Assembly: GCA_025355705.1 (NCBI GenBank)
Contig: JANXZD010000354.1
Location: 1-9,332 of the forward strand
Direction of reading: 5' to 3'
DNA length: 9,332 nucleotides
From: Bacteroidota bacterium
GTDB taxonomy: Bacteria; Bacteroidota; Ignavibacteria; UBA10030; UBA8401
Numbering within the stretch: the stretch's first letter is position 1; the number at the start of each line of letters is the position of its first letter. The position numbers and the translations under genes are program-made. A model generated the notes under the pieces. The model was given only the letters and a program-made list of their open reading frames with translations. It searched no databases and was not told where the DNA came from. Of the stretch, positions 1-7,988 are shown one piece after another.

Positions 1-727
1 TTTCAATGTAAAATTGAGTTTCGTGATCGCCGCAGGGATCTTTCTGCTCTTCTCTGCTCCTCTGTTCATTTTTTTACGCGATCATAAAACCAAGTTTGAA
101 TATAAAGTATCCTATGTAAAAGCAGGGATCCAACGAGTGCAGGATACGATCCATCATCTGAAGAACTACAGGAATGTATCCCGATTCCTTCTCGCTTTTT
201 TTATTTATAATGACGGCATCCTCACGGTTATTTCATTTGCATCGATCTTTGCAACGCAGACACTTCATTTCTCTTTGCAGGAGGTGATCGTTCTTTTTGC
301 CGTCGTTCAAGCCTCAGGAATTGTCGGTTCGTTATTTTTCGGGATCATCACGGACAAGATCGGTGCGAAACGAACAATTGCCATCAATCTTATTCTCTGG
401 ATCATCATCGTGGCTGCTGCATATTTTGTTGACACAAAGGAAATGTTCTATGTGATCGGTGCAATTGCCGGGAGTTCCATGGGCGCATCACAGGCAGCAA
501 GCAGAAGTTTGATGGCACAATTGACGCCGAAAGAACGGGAAGCAGAATTCTTTGGATTTTACGACGGTTTGTGCGGAAAAGCCTCTGCGGTTGTCGGTAC
601 TTTTTTGTTCGGGCTGATTTCGTATATTACAGGCAACCAGCGAGTTTCTGTTCTAACGATAGGAATATTTTTTGTTGTCGGTTTAATATTATTGGAACGG
701 GTGAATGATAAAGAATATGCACGATAA
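1..727 (+). CDS. MFS transporter, UMF1/Atg22-like family (C-terminal part, 5' end outside window)
   Basis: The reading frame is open to the left edge (codons F-N-V-K-L-S-F from base 2), so the TTG at 14 is very unlikely to be the true start and the gene begins outside the window. The visible part, about 241 residues, holds roughly seven hydrophobic helices. They fit TM6 to TM12 of a 12-helix major facilitator, with a charged cytoplasmic loop after the first. Helix 7 carries FFIYNDGILTVI and the loop before the last two helices carries SRSLMAQLTPKEREAEFFGF. Both are characteristic of the UMF1 family, relatives of yeast vacuolar effluxer Atg22. GIITDKIGAKR is an MFS-type inter-helix loop. The protein sits in the inner membrane and its substrate cannot be read from the sequence. 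It ends in TAA, 15 bases before the next gene on the same strand, so co-transcription is plausible. Family call firm, substrate unknown. Confidence 0.85.
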   Translation, partial: FNVKLSFVIAAGIFLLFSAPLFIFLRDHKTKFEYKVSYVKAGIQRVQDTIHHLKNYRNVSRFLLAFFIYNDGILTVISFASIFATQTLHFSLQEVIVLFAVVQASGIVGSLFFGIITDKIGAKRTIAINLILWIIIVAAAYFVDTKEMFYVIGAIAGSSMGASQAASRSLMAQLTPKEREAEFFGFYDGLCGKASAVVGTFLFGLISYITGNQRVSVLTIGIFFVVGLILLERVNDKEYAR

Positions 728-732
728 TTTTT

Positions 733-738
733 AGGTGG
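733..738 (+). promoter_or_regulatory. Ribosome binding site AGGTGG for the DsbD-N-like gene
   Basis: AGGTGG lies 4 bases before the ATG at 743. It is a one-mismatch version of AGGAGG and supports that start. It is one of only two recognisable Shine-Dalgarno sequences in the window. Confidence 0.55.
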
Positions 739-742
739 ACCA

Positions 743-1177
743 ATGAAAATAATCCTCACTCTGCTTGTCATTGTATTTCTCTCTCCAACCAAAGAGCAAT
801 TACTATTGAACGACAACGAACACATCAAACTGGAGATACAAAAGCCTGATAAAATTTCGATTGCAAAAGCGAATGAAATAAGTTTTTTGTTCGAACCGAT
901 CGTTGGAATTCATGTCAACACAAACCCTCTTTTTGAATTGAAACTTGAAAAGAATTCTCCCTTTGAAATTGTCGGAAAAGCTCGGTTCCAAAAGAACGAG
1001 AAGGATTATCTCGATATCAATACACCGGTTGCGTTTTCGTTCAAGGTCAACAAAGGAACCAACGTGGGAACACAAACACTTAAAGGAAAACTGAATTATT
1101 TTTACTGCTCCGATAAAGATGGCTGGTGCAATCGCTTTTCTCAACCGATCGATGTATCCATTGAAGTTATTCCATGA
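743..1177 (+). CDS. Small exported protein resembling the N-terminal domain of DsbD (thiol:disulfide interchange)
   Basis: This 144-residue protein starts at an ATG with AGGTGG just upstream. Residues 1-14 form a short lysine-plus-hydrophobic export signal (MKIILTLLVIVFL); no clear AxA cleavage site or lipobox Cys is visible. The rest looks like a beta-sandwich: alternating strands, then G-K-L-N-Y-F-Y-C-S-D-K-D-G-W-C. Cys122 and Cys129 are the only cysteines and sit where the DsbD N-terminal domain carries its redox pair (C-x5-C in E. coli, C-x6-C here). DsbD N-terminal domains hand electrons to periplasmic oxidised proteins. This gene has no membrane (CcdA-like) or thioredoxin domain of its own, so it would need an unseen partner. 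Its stop overlaps the ATG of the next gene by 4 bases, implying translational coupling. The fold assignment is inference from pattern and strand order; an unrelated small periplasmic beta protein remains possible. Confidence 0.62.
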   Translation: MKIILTLLVIVFLSPTKEQLLLNDNEHIKLEIQKPDKISIAKANEISFLFEPIVGIHVNTNPLFELKLEKNSPFEIVGKARFQKNEKDYLDINTPVAFSFKVNKGTNVGTQTLKGKLNYFYCSDKDGWCNRFSQPIDVSIEVIP

Positions 1178-1896
1178 AAAATATCTTCTTCTTTTCCGAT
1201 GTCCACTTGGGGCTGCACGATAAGCAGCGTGAGAAAGAAAAGGAACAACGCGTTCTTTCGTTCCTTTCCCACGTGCAAGAACATGGAGAACAACTGTTTA
1301 TCATGGGCGATCTGTTCGATTATTGGTTTGAATATAAGAATGTGATCCCGCGGGGATATCACAATATTATTGCAAAATTATCATTGCTTGTAGAGCATGG
1401 CGTTAACGTTCATTACCTTGCCGGCAATCACGATTTTTGGTTGAAGGATTTTTTTCCGAATGATCTGGGGATTCCGGTGTATAAAGATCCTTTTCAAGTA
1501 GAACTTCGCGGAAAGAAATTCTTTCTTCATCATGGTGACGGTCTGGCATTGAACGATACCGGGTATTTGATCCTAAAGAAAATCCTTCGCAGCCCGGTCA
1601 GTATTTTTTTGTATTCACTGTTCCACCCTGACTGGACTGCTCCCATTGCGAAAGAATCTTCTAAAACCAGCCGCGCATATACCGGGAACAAGGACTTCGG
1701 CGAAACTGACGGGATGATCAAATTTGCAGAAGAGAAATTCCGCGTTGGTATTGATTATGTGGTCATGGGTCATCGGCACAAACCGCTTGTCCATGCCGTT
1801 GGCAATGCGCTCTATCTTAATCTTGGCGATTGGATCACATATAATACATACGCAGAATTCGATGGTACGAAACTTGAACTTAAAATCTGGAAATAG
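1174..1896 (+). CDS. lpxH: UDP-2,3-diacylglucosamine diphosphatase LpxH-type metallophosphoesterase
   Basis: The 240-residue product carries the full calcineurin-like metallophosphoesterase motif series in order: SDVHLG (Asp9, His11), GDLFDYW (Asp46), GNHDFW (Asn85, His86), HHGDG (His120) and GHRHKP (His200, His202). These residues bind the two metal ions. GDLFDYWFEY and GNHDFWL, the LNDTGY region and the length match LpxH. LpxH hydrolyses UDP-2,3-diacylglucosamine to lipid X plus UMP, the fourth step of lipid A synthesis, on the inner face of the inner membrane. No signal peptide is seen. The ATG overlaps the preceding stop (ATGA), so translation is probably coupled; no independent Shine-Dalgarno is present. 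Other LPS genes lie 3-4 kb away on the opposite strand, consistent with the role. A different substrate among LpxH-like phosphoesterases cannot be excluded. Confidence 0.85.
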   Translation: MKNIFFFSDVHLGLHDKQREKEKEQRVLSFLSHVQEHGEQLFIMGDLFDYWFEYKNVIPRGYHNIIAKLSLLVEHGVNVHYLAGNHDFWLKDFFPNDLGIPVYKDPFQVELRGKKFFLHHGDGLALNDTGYLILKKILRSPVSIFLYSLFHPDWTAPIAKESSKTSRAYTGNKDFGETDGMIKFAEEKFRVGIDYVVMGHRHKPLVHAVGNALYLNLGDWITYNTYAEFDGTKLELKIWK

Positions 1897-1959
1897 GTCT
1901 TCACACATTCTAAATAAAATCTAAAAAGAAATTACGCAGAGCGTTCTCTTTCTAACATT

Positions 1960-4260
1960 ATGGCAGAAAAGAAAAAACCAAATTACAGTTCAGAACAAAT
2001 GAAAAAATATTTCAGCGATCCCGTCTATCGTGAAGAGCTTTTGAAAAAAGGAAAAAGTTTTTTTCAAAAGTTCCGCTTCTATTTTTTAGGGGCATTGGTC
2101 CTGTTCCTTCTTCTCATGGTCGTCTACGCCAATTATATCATTTCCGGACTTCCCTCACTGGAAGAACTGGAAAATCCGAGACCGGAACTTGCCACAAAGG
2201 TATATTCTATTGATGGTGAAGTATTGGGAACATTCTTTCTTACAAAGAATCGTTCGTATGTCGGATATAATCAAATTCCCCAAAGTGTGATCGATGCACT
2301 TATTTCCACAGAAGATAAAAATTATTATGAACACTGGGGCGTTACACCCTGGAGATTTATCCGCGCAATGTTCAAGAATCTTCTTTACCTTCGCTTAAAA
2401 GAAGGTGCAAGTACCATTACCCAGCAGCTTGCACGAAATCTTTACGGATTGCAAAATACAAATGAAAGCGCCTTTGATAAAGCGACCAGAAAATTGCGGG
2501 AATTCATCACCTCGGTTCAGATCGAAAAGAATTTTACAAAAAAAGAGATCCTTGAAATGTATCTGAATACGATCTTCTTTGGCCGTGGTGCATATGGAAT
2601 TTCCGCTGCATCTGCGGTTTTTTATGACAAAAAAGTTGAAGAACTGACCGTTGGTGAAAGTGCGATGCTAATTGCCATCTTGAATGGACCGAATTATTAC
2701 GACCCTATTCGTCATCCCGAACGCGCTCGCTCGCGTCGCGATCTTGTGCTGGCGTTGATGGTACATGAAGGCCGCCTTTCTCAAGTTCAAGCCGAGAAAA
2801 TAAAAAAAGAACCAATGTCGTTCACCAATAACGAGGTCGAAGGACCGCTTGGCATTGCATCACATTTCGTGGAATATATTCGTCAGCAAATGCGCGACAA
2901 AGCCGATAAGTATGGTTTCAATATCTATAAGGATGGATTATCCGTCTATACTACACTCGACAGCCGAATGCAGAAATATGCCAACCGTGCGGTTGAAGAA
3001 CACCTTGCAGAAAAACAACAACAGTTCGATCTCATTTGGGATTGGAATAAAAAACCCGCCTTATTGGAAAAAATATTGGATCGAACGGCGCGACAAACTG
3101 AGGAATACCGCAGAAGCGATAATAAGGACAGTATTGTTACATCTCTTAAACATAGTCAATTATTTATCGATTCTATTAAAAAAGTGTTCCAGTCAATTGA
3201 AGTTGGTTTTGTTGCGATCGATCCAAAGACCGGTGGAATCCGCGCAATGGTCGGCGGCAGGAACTTCCGTTCATTCCGGTACGGATTGAACCATGTTACA
3301 CAAATTCGGAGACAACCGGGTTCATGTTTCAAGCCATTTGTCTATACCGTTGCGATCGATAATGGTTATCCCCCATCATATGAATTGCTCAATCAACCAA
3401 TCACCGTTATGATGGAAGACGGAACAGAATGGCGTCCGGGAAACTTCGAAGGTGATGTCGGCGGAAAATCAACACTCAGAAATGCATTGACGAGATCGCT
3501 CAATTTAGTCACCGTTCGTGTCATTATGGACGTTGTTACGAGAGAACAAGTTGTGGAATATGCCAAACGCATGGGAATAAAATCTCCTATCCCTCCGTAT
3601 TATTCAATTGCACTTGGCACAGCGCAGGTGACTCCGCTAGAAATGACATCGGCATTCGGTGTGTTTGCAAACGAAGGTGTGTCAGTAGATCCAAATTCAA
3701 TTATTCGGATCGAAGATAAGGACGGAAATGTTATTGAAGATAACATTCCGGAAAAGAAAGAAGTCCTGAGCAAAGAAACAGCATACATCATGACGAATAT
3801 GATGGAAGATGTTGTCAACAGTCCATATGGATCCGGTGCGCGGATAAGGAATTTTTTCCATTATCCTGCAGCAGGAAAGACTGGAACAACTCAAGACTAT
3901 GCCGATGCCTGGTTCGTCGGATTCACTCCGCAGCTTGCAGCGGGTATGTGGGTTGGTTTTGATGATCAGTCGGTAACATTCAATTCGGCTGATGGCCAAG
4001 GTGGAAGAGCTGCCGCTCCATTGTTTGGCCGTTTTATGAAATATGTGTACGAAGATAAAACTATCCCTGTAACGCAAGCGTATTTTAGAATACCGAACGG
4101 TGTTGAGCGGGATACGATCTGTGCGGAGACGAAAAAACTTGCAACTGAATTTTGTCCGGTAAAGATCACTGAGATCTTCAACTCAAAATATCTCCCGGCA
4201 CGCTGTGATGTCCATGTCAGCGCAGACTCACTCGATACCGGGAAATCATCAGAATTTTAA
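1960..4260 (+). CDS. mrcA: Penicillin-binding protein 1A: bifunctional transglycosylase/transpeptidase
   Basis: This 766-residue class A PBP polymerises lipid II into glycan strands and cross-links the peptides at the outer face of the inner membrane. A charged cytoplasmic tail of about 40 residues precedes one transmembrane helix (about 41-61). The GT51 domain follows: STEDKNYYEHWG with the likely catalytic Glu118, EGASTITQQLARNLY (148-162), and KKEILEMYLNTIFFGRGAYG. The transpeptidase domain (about 410-700) has SCFK with nucleophile Ser455 and Lys458, SLN at 513-515, and KTGTT at 640-644. Between the domains is a charged, aromatic-rich stretch (about 350-405) of unclear role. The C-terminal tail has Cys721, Cys732 and Cys749 in the C-x10-C-P...C-D-V-H pattern seen in many PBP1A proteins. 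The ATG follows 63 non-coding bases and has no clear Shine-Dalgarno sequence. All catalytic motifs are intact. Confidence 0.95.
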   Translation: MAEKKKPNYSSEQMKKYFSDPVYREELLKKGKSFFQKFRFYFLGALVLFLLLMVVYANYIISGLPSLEELENPRPELATKVYSIDGEVLGTFFLTKNRSYVGYNQIPQSVIDALISTEDKNYYEHWGVTPWRFIRAMFKNLLYLRLKEGASTITQQLARNLYGLQNTNESAFDKATRKLREFITSVQIEKNFTKKEILEMYLNTIFFGRGAYGISAASAVFYDKKVEELTVGESAMLIAILNGPNYYDPIRHPERARSRRDLVLALMVHEGRLSQVQAEKIKKEPMSFTNNEVEGPLGIASHFVEYIRQQMRDKADKYGFNIYKDGLSVYTTLDSRMQKYANRAVEEHLAEKQQQFDLIWDWNKKPALLEKILDRTARQTEEYRRSDNKDSIVTSLKHSQLFIDSIKKVFQSIEVGFVAIDPKTGGIRAMVGGRNFRSFRYGLNHVTQIRRQPGSCFKPFVYTVAIDNGYPPSYELLNQPITVMMEDGTEWRPGNFEGDVGGKSTLRNALTRSLNLVTVRVIMDVVTREQVVEYAKRMGIKSPIPPYYSIALGTAQVTPLEMTSAFGVFANEGVSVDPNSIIRIEDKDGNVIEDNIPEKKEVLSKETAYIMTNMMEDVVNSPYGSGARIRNFFHYPAAGKTGTTQDYADAWFVGFTPQLAAGMWVGFDDQSVTFNSADGQGGRAAAPLFGRFMKYVYEDKTIPVTQAYFRIPNGVERDTICAETKKLATEFCPVKITEIFNSKYLPARCDVHVSADSLDTGKSSEF

Positions 4261-4264
4261 CAGG

Positions 4265-4311
4265 AAGAGTCTTGTCAACGATCTATAGTGTAACAAGACT
4301 CTTTACTTTTT
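4265..4311 (+). terminator. Intrinsic terminator behind the PBP1A gene, overlapping the 3' end of the convergent heptosyltransferase gene
   Basis: Perfect 11-base arms AAGAGTCTTGT (4265-4275) and ACAAGACTCTT (4293-4303) flank a 17-base loop, and the downstream side continues as TTTACTTTTTC. It begins 4 bases after the PBP1A stop, so it should end plus-strand transcription. On the minus strand the same arms also form a stem, but the tail (CCTGTTAAAA) is poor in T, so it would act weakly in that direction. The right arm is coding: it contains the K-S-L-V codons at the end of the convergent gene, whose TAG stop falls in the loop. Confidence 0.8.
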
Positions 4312-5317
4312 CAGCGACCACTCCTGCTTCAATATTCTTCATGCAGACAAACGTTCCTATCGGACATTCGTTCCCGCCATGAATGGCACATGGCCGGCAT
4401 GATAAATTTTTGGACTCAATAACAACATCATGCTTTCCGTATGGCGCAAAACCAAATTCAGGAACCGTTGCACCAAAGATCGCAACGACGGGCGTTCTCA
4501 CTGCAACCCCTATATGGAGCGGTGCACTATCGTTGGTGACCAACGTTTTACATCGGCGAATAAGTTCTGCGGATTGTAGTAATGACAGAGTTCCGGTCGC
4601 ATCGTGAATGTTCTTGTGCTTCGCTGTCTCAACGATCGCTTTCCCTAATTCAATATCTTCTTTCCCGCCGACAATCACGATTTCAAATCCAGCCTGTGCT
4701 AGTATCACCGAAAGTTCAGAAAATCTTTCGATGAGCCAGCGTTTTGTTCTCCATACTGAACCCGGAGCTATTGCTATCATTGAATTGTGATTGAGAATTT
4801 CTCTCTCGAATAAAAATTTGTCGATTGCGGCACGATCCGCAGCAGAAGGATATAATTGAGGAAGTTCTTTTCGTTCGACTGAAATACCTAACGGAGCGAC
4901 CAAAGAAAGATTCCGTTCGATCTCATGCAGTGATGTGTTATAGCGGACAATGTGATTATAGAACATTGTTCCCGAAGCACTGGAAAATCCTATCCTTTTT
5001 TTGATGCCGCTCAATCCTACAACGACCGATGTTCGGAATGAACGGTGTGGAACAACGGCAAGCTCATAGTGCTGAATTCGCAGTTGTCGTGACAATGACA
5101 GAATTCCAACAATGCCTTTTTGGCTTTTCCGTTTATCATACCGAATGATGGTAGAAATCGCTGGATGATTTGCAAGGAGCTCTGCCGCAACAGGAGTTGT
5201 CACAACATCGATTGTTGCAAGCGGGAATTTTTTGTGAATGACCTGGATCATCGGCAGCGTGAGAATAACATCACCAAGAAACGCCGTTTGAAAGACCAGG
5301 ATCCGTTTAGGTATCAT
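4283..5317 (-). CDS. waaF: ADP-heptose:LPS heptosyltransferase, glycosyltransferase family 9 (WaaF-like)
   Basis: The frame is open up to a possible start at 5392, but that would overlap the upstream acyltransferase gene by 73 bases and add 25 non-family residues. The ATG at 5317 lies 2 bases after that gene's TGA and gives the typical N-terminus MIPKRILVFQTAFLGDVILT, so a 344-residue product is preferred. The family transfers L-glycero-D-manno-heptose from ADP-heptose to the LPS inner core on the cytoplasmic face of the inner membrane. Visible motifs are FLGDVILTLP (Asp16), the donor-site APGSVWRTKRW (184-194), TNDSAPLHIGVA (261-272), and a cysteine cluster C307-x2-C310-x7-C318-P-x5-C325 like that of many heptosyltransferases. 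The last codons form one arm of the shared terminator. It is almost certainly co-transcribed and coupled with the acyltransferase gene. Heptosyltransferase I versus II, or another GT9 sugar, cannot be settled here. Confidence 0.85.
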   Translation of the reverse strand: MIPKRILVFQTAFLGDVILTLPMIQVIHKKFPLATIDVVTTPVAAELLANHPAISTIIRYDKRKSQKGIVGILSLSRQLRIQHYELAVVPHRSFRTSVVVGLSGIKKRIGFSSASGTMFYNHIVRYNTSLHEIERNLSLVAPLGISVERKELPQLYPSAADRAAIDKFLFEREILNHNSMIAIAPGSVWRTKRWLIERFSELSVILAQAGFEIVIVGGKEDIELGKAIVETAKHKNIHDATGTLSLLQSAELIRRCKTLVTNDSAPLHIGVAVRTPVVAIFGATVPEFGFAPYGKHDVVIESKNLSCRPCAIHGGNECPIGTFVCMKNIEAGVVAEKVKSLVTL

Positions 5318-5319
5318 TA

Positions 5320-6228
5320 TCAAATGGGATCTTTCTTCATCCGTTTCAAATATGTTTCTGTATGTTTCCATCGTTTGTGCATCCACAACCACTGCTCGGG
5401 ATGAAGCCTGATGTATTTCTCCAATACGCTCACATGCCTCTGCGTCAGCTCGACCATCTTTGCTTCGTTAGTACCGGTAAGATTCGTTGTATCGATTTCC
5501 TCTAACTCGATCTTGAATTTTGAGAGACCCTCGCGGACCAACATCAGCATAATCATCGGCGCGCCGCTGCGTAACTGAAAGACAGCAGGACCTTGATGTG
5601 TTGACGCCGGTCTTCCAAAAAAATTAGCATAGATTCCGCTTTCGGGTCCGCTTTGATCAGCAATCAAAGCTACTATTTCATTGTTGGAAAGTGCCCGAAG
5701 TGAGTCTCGTAATGCCCGTTCCATCAAGACAAGTTTACTTCCAAACCGTGAACGCATTGAAGAGATAAAATCATTAACAAACGGGTTACGTTGTTTTTGC
5801 ACAACTATTGTGTATTTTTCAGGAACATGAACGGAAACCGCAAGCGCACATAATTCCCAACTTCCATAATGTCCGGTCAACACGATCAATCCTTTGCCTG
5901 ACTTGAGATACGATTTCATCTTTTCTTTTTCAGGGAAGGAAATATATTGCTGAATTTGTTCCGCGGTGAGTTTATCCAAATAAAGGATTTCAAAGTATGC
6001 CGTTAAAAGATTTTGAAACGACGCTTTCGCAATCACCATGATCTCTGCTTCGGTCTTTTCCGGAAATGCGTGGCGAAGATTGTCTAAAATGAGTTTCTTC
6101 CTGGGACCAATAACCGAAAAAATGAATGCCCCAAATCCGCTGCCAAGCCGCTGAACATTTTGAAAACTAAATAAACGGACGAACAAATAAGCGAGTCGGA
6201 AGAAGAAATATTCAATGTGATTTTGCAT
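5320..6228 (-). CDS. Lipid A acyltransferase, LpxL/HtrB-type lysophospholipid acyltransferase family
   Basis: The 302-residue product matches the length of the LpxL/LpxM/HtrB family, which transfers an acyl chain from acyl-ACP onto a lipid A precursor at the inner membrane. A hydrophobic N-terminal anchor (about 5-40) is followed by RKKLILDNLRHAFPEKT, a typical early family motif. The catalytic H-x4-E dyad is HYGSWE with His120 and Glu125. Later come LIADQSGPESG, FFGRPASTHQGPA and GAPMIMLMLVREG. Near the C-terminus, HPEQWLWMHKRWK is the classic closing motif. The ATG at 6228 has no Shine-Dalgarno sequence and follows a 58-base gap; the stop is 2 bases from the next start. Which acyl position it modifies is not visible. 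Some homologues outside Proteobacteria modify other lipids, so the lipid A substrate is inferred mainly from the adjacent heptosyltransferase. Confidence 0.88.
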   Translation of the reverse strand: MQNHIEYFFFRLAYLFVRLFSFQNVQRLGSGFGAFIFSVIGPRKKLILDNLRHAFPEKTEAEIMVIAKASFQNLLTAYFEILYLDKLTAEQIQQYISFPEKEKMKSYLKSGKGLIVLTGHYGSWELCALAVSVHVPEKYTIVVQKQRNPFVNDFISSMRSRFGSKLVLMERALRDSLRALSNNEIVALIADQSGPESGIYANFFGRPASTHQGPAVFQLRSGAPMIMLMLVREGLSKFKIELEEIDTTNLTGTNEAKMVELTQRHVSVLEKYIRLHPEQWLWMHKRWKHTETYLKRMKKDPI

Positions 6229-6286
6229 GGTGAAAAATACGAAAAGAGTGCGCGGAAATCAAAAAAGCGATGGATTGATGAATGAT

Positions 6287-7984
6287 CTATAGTGCTTTGA
6301 AAACGATCAGCGTAATATCGTCAGACTGGGCAGCGCCTGCACTGTACCGTTGAATCTCATTTTTAATGTCCGACAACATTTCCGATGCAGTTCTGCCATT
6401 CAATGTTGTCACAAAAGCCTCCAACCGTTCTTCAGTATAATCAATTCCGCCCGTGTCCATGGCTTCACTCACACCATCCGTGAAAAGTATCACGCTGTCG
6501 CCTGAATGGAGGTGCACACTTCCTTCCTGATACGGCAGTACCGTTTTCATGATACCGAGGATCAATCCCCCGTCGGTCAACCGCTCAATGGTTCCATCTC
6601 GTCGTAACACAAACGGTGGATTGTGGCCTGCGTTGACATACCGGAATTTTTTGGTGTGAGTGTTCAACGAACCCCAAAAGAAAGTGATAAACTTATCTGA
6701 ACTTGTATTCCGATAGATCAGATCATTGATCCGTGCGGTAGCGATAGAGAGTGCTAATTGAAACGGGACCAAGGCATGCACTGTCGCTTGAACATTTGCC
6801 ATCAACAACGATGCCGGAGTCCCTTTTCCGGAAACATCGGCGATGGTAACAATGAACGTTCCATGATCGGTTGGGATCACATCATAATAATCACCGCCGA
6901 CTTGTTTTGACGAGATATTCTCCGCTGCAATTTCAAATCCTTCGATCGTTGGCAATGTACGAGGAAGCAATCCTTGCTGGATCTCTCGAGCGATCAGTAA
7001 TTCACTCTCCATTTTCTTCTTTTCAAGTTCTTCATTGAACAGTCTTGCATTTTCGAGCGATACAAATGCAAGGTTTGAGAGAGAAAAGATGAATTCAAGA
7101 TCACTTTGCGAATATCCGCTTCCGCGAAGCTTATCGCCAAGACACAGGACACCCTTCACTTCGTTTTGCATCTGCAGTGGTACTAATGCCGCGATCTTTT
7201 CTTTCACCAAATGTTCATGCAGTGTCTTGAATTTTTTTGCTCCGGATATTTCGGATACCAGCAGCGGAGTTGAAACAAGTTGAAACATTGACTGTTTATC
7301 CGTTTCAAGATACTCCCCTGATATTTTTGAATAAACGCTCTTCCCTTCTTTTAAACAGATCGCATACCTGTTCGTCCCAACTTGACCCATCAATGTTAGT
7401 GAGAATAGTTTCACAACGATCTCAGGATTGAGAATACCGCCGAATTCTTTTGCAAGTTCGAACAACGTCTTAAGCTGCTGGATCTTTTCATCGAGTGAGC
7501 GATTGATCTTTTTTATTTCTCCGAACGATAATCCTTTTTCAATCGCCGTTGCGGACAAACTGATGAACGTTTCAACAAATGCCTTTTGCTCTTTTGTGAT
7601 CTTCCGTTGCGGATGTTCTGCCACGCCGAAATATCCGATGACATGTTCCTGAGAAATGATCGGGAACATTATATTAATGCCGATCGAGAACAAAGATTCA
7701 GCATACTTCGTATCAACACGGATGGTCCTTTTCCCCACTCTCGGTAATCCCAGTTCCTGATTCAAAGAATGTTTTGGTATACCTTTTCCATTTGCGGTAA
7801 AGAATATTTTGTTGTTCTTCCGCAACAAGACAATCCCTTTTGTCGTCAATAGTTTCCCCATTAACGTCAGGAGCATTGTATCAAGGATGAACGAAAGGTT
7901 TAGTGAGGAATTGACAACCTGACTGAACTCAAAGAGAGCAACAAGTTCATTTTCGGAACGGGATGTTCGAGAGTTGGTTGTCAC
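6287..7984 (-). CDS. rsbU: RsbU-like serine phosphatase: GAF-GAF-PP2C (SpoIIE domain)
   Basis: This 565-residue cytoplasmic regulator has a first GAF-like domain (about 11-150), a second (about 166-315), a helical linker (about 310-342, ending AREIQQGLLPRTLP) and a C-terminal SpoIIE/RsbU PP2C phosphatase domain (about 350-564). Metal-binding motifs are intact: GGDYYD (Asp365, Asp368), ADVSGKG (Asp383), FTDGVSEAMD (Asp503) and QSDDITL (Asp555, Asp556). NAGHNPP is also present. The expected reaction is dephosphorylation of an RsbV-type STAS protein, controlled by whatever the GAF domains bind. The start is GTG at 7984, 4 bases after the stop of the RsbW-like gene; the next Met would cut away much of GAF 1. 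No Shine-Dalgarno is seen, so coupling to the kinase gene is likely. No membrane segment is visible. The GAF ligand is unknown. Confidence 0.92.
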   Translation of the reverse strand: MTTNSRTSRSENELVALFEFSQVVNSSLNLSFILDTMLLTLMGKLLTTKGIVLLRKNNKIFFTANGKGIPKHSLNQELGLPRVGKRTIRVDTKYAESLFSIGINIMFPIISQEHVIGYFGVAEHPQRKITKEQKAFVETFISLSATAIEKGLSFGEIKKINRSLDEKIQQLKTLFELAKEFGGILNPEIVVKLFSLTLMGQVGTNRYAICLKEGKSVYSKISGEYLETDKQSMFQLVSTPLLVSEISGAKKFKTLHEHLVKEKIAALVPLQMQNEVKGVLCLGDKLRGSGYSQSDLEFIFSLSNLAFVSLENARLFNEELEKKKMESELLIAREIQQGLLPRTLPTIEGFEIAAENISSKQVGGDYYDVIPTDHGTFIVTIADVSGKGTPASLLMANVQATVHALVPFQLALSIATARINDLIYRNTSSDKFITFFWGSLNTHTKKFRYVNAGHNPPFVLRRDGTIERLTDGGLILGIMKTVLPYQEGSVHLHSGDSVILFTDGVSEAMDTGGIDYTEERLEAFVTTLNGRTASEMLSDIKNEIQRYSAGAAQSDDITLIVFKAL

Positions 7985-7988
7985 AATG

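Noticed and set aside
1341..1363. Near-palindrome TGTGATCCC...ATATCACA resembling a CRP-like site or hairpin
   Set aside because: It lies inside the LpxH coding region, the spacing does not fit a CRP site, and the codons for N-V-I-P-R-G-Y-H explain it.
1897..1959. Gap before the PBP1A gene checked for a promoter or terminator
   Set aside because: It is AT-rich, but no convincing pair of promoter hexamers with correct spacing and no stable hairpin was found.
2849..3289. Open frame of 146 codons on the plus strand in another frame of the PBP1A gene
   Set aside because: It is fully contained in a gene with intact catalytic motifs, and no domain is visible.
3697..4077. Open frame of 126 codons on the minus strand inside the PBP1A gene
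   Set aside because: It lies opposite the transpeptidase KTG region and the composition is that of a shadow frame.
4280..4290. GATCTATAGTG occurs here and again at 6284-6294
   Set aside because: Both copies contain the CTA-TAG end of a minus-strand gene; an 11-base match of this kind is most likely chance plus shared codon choice.
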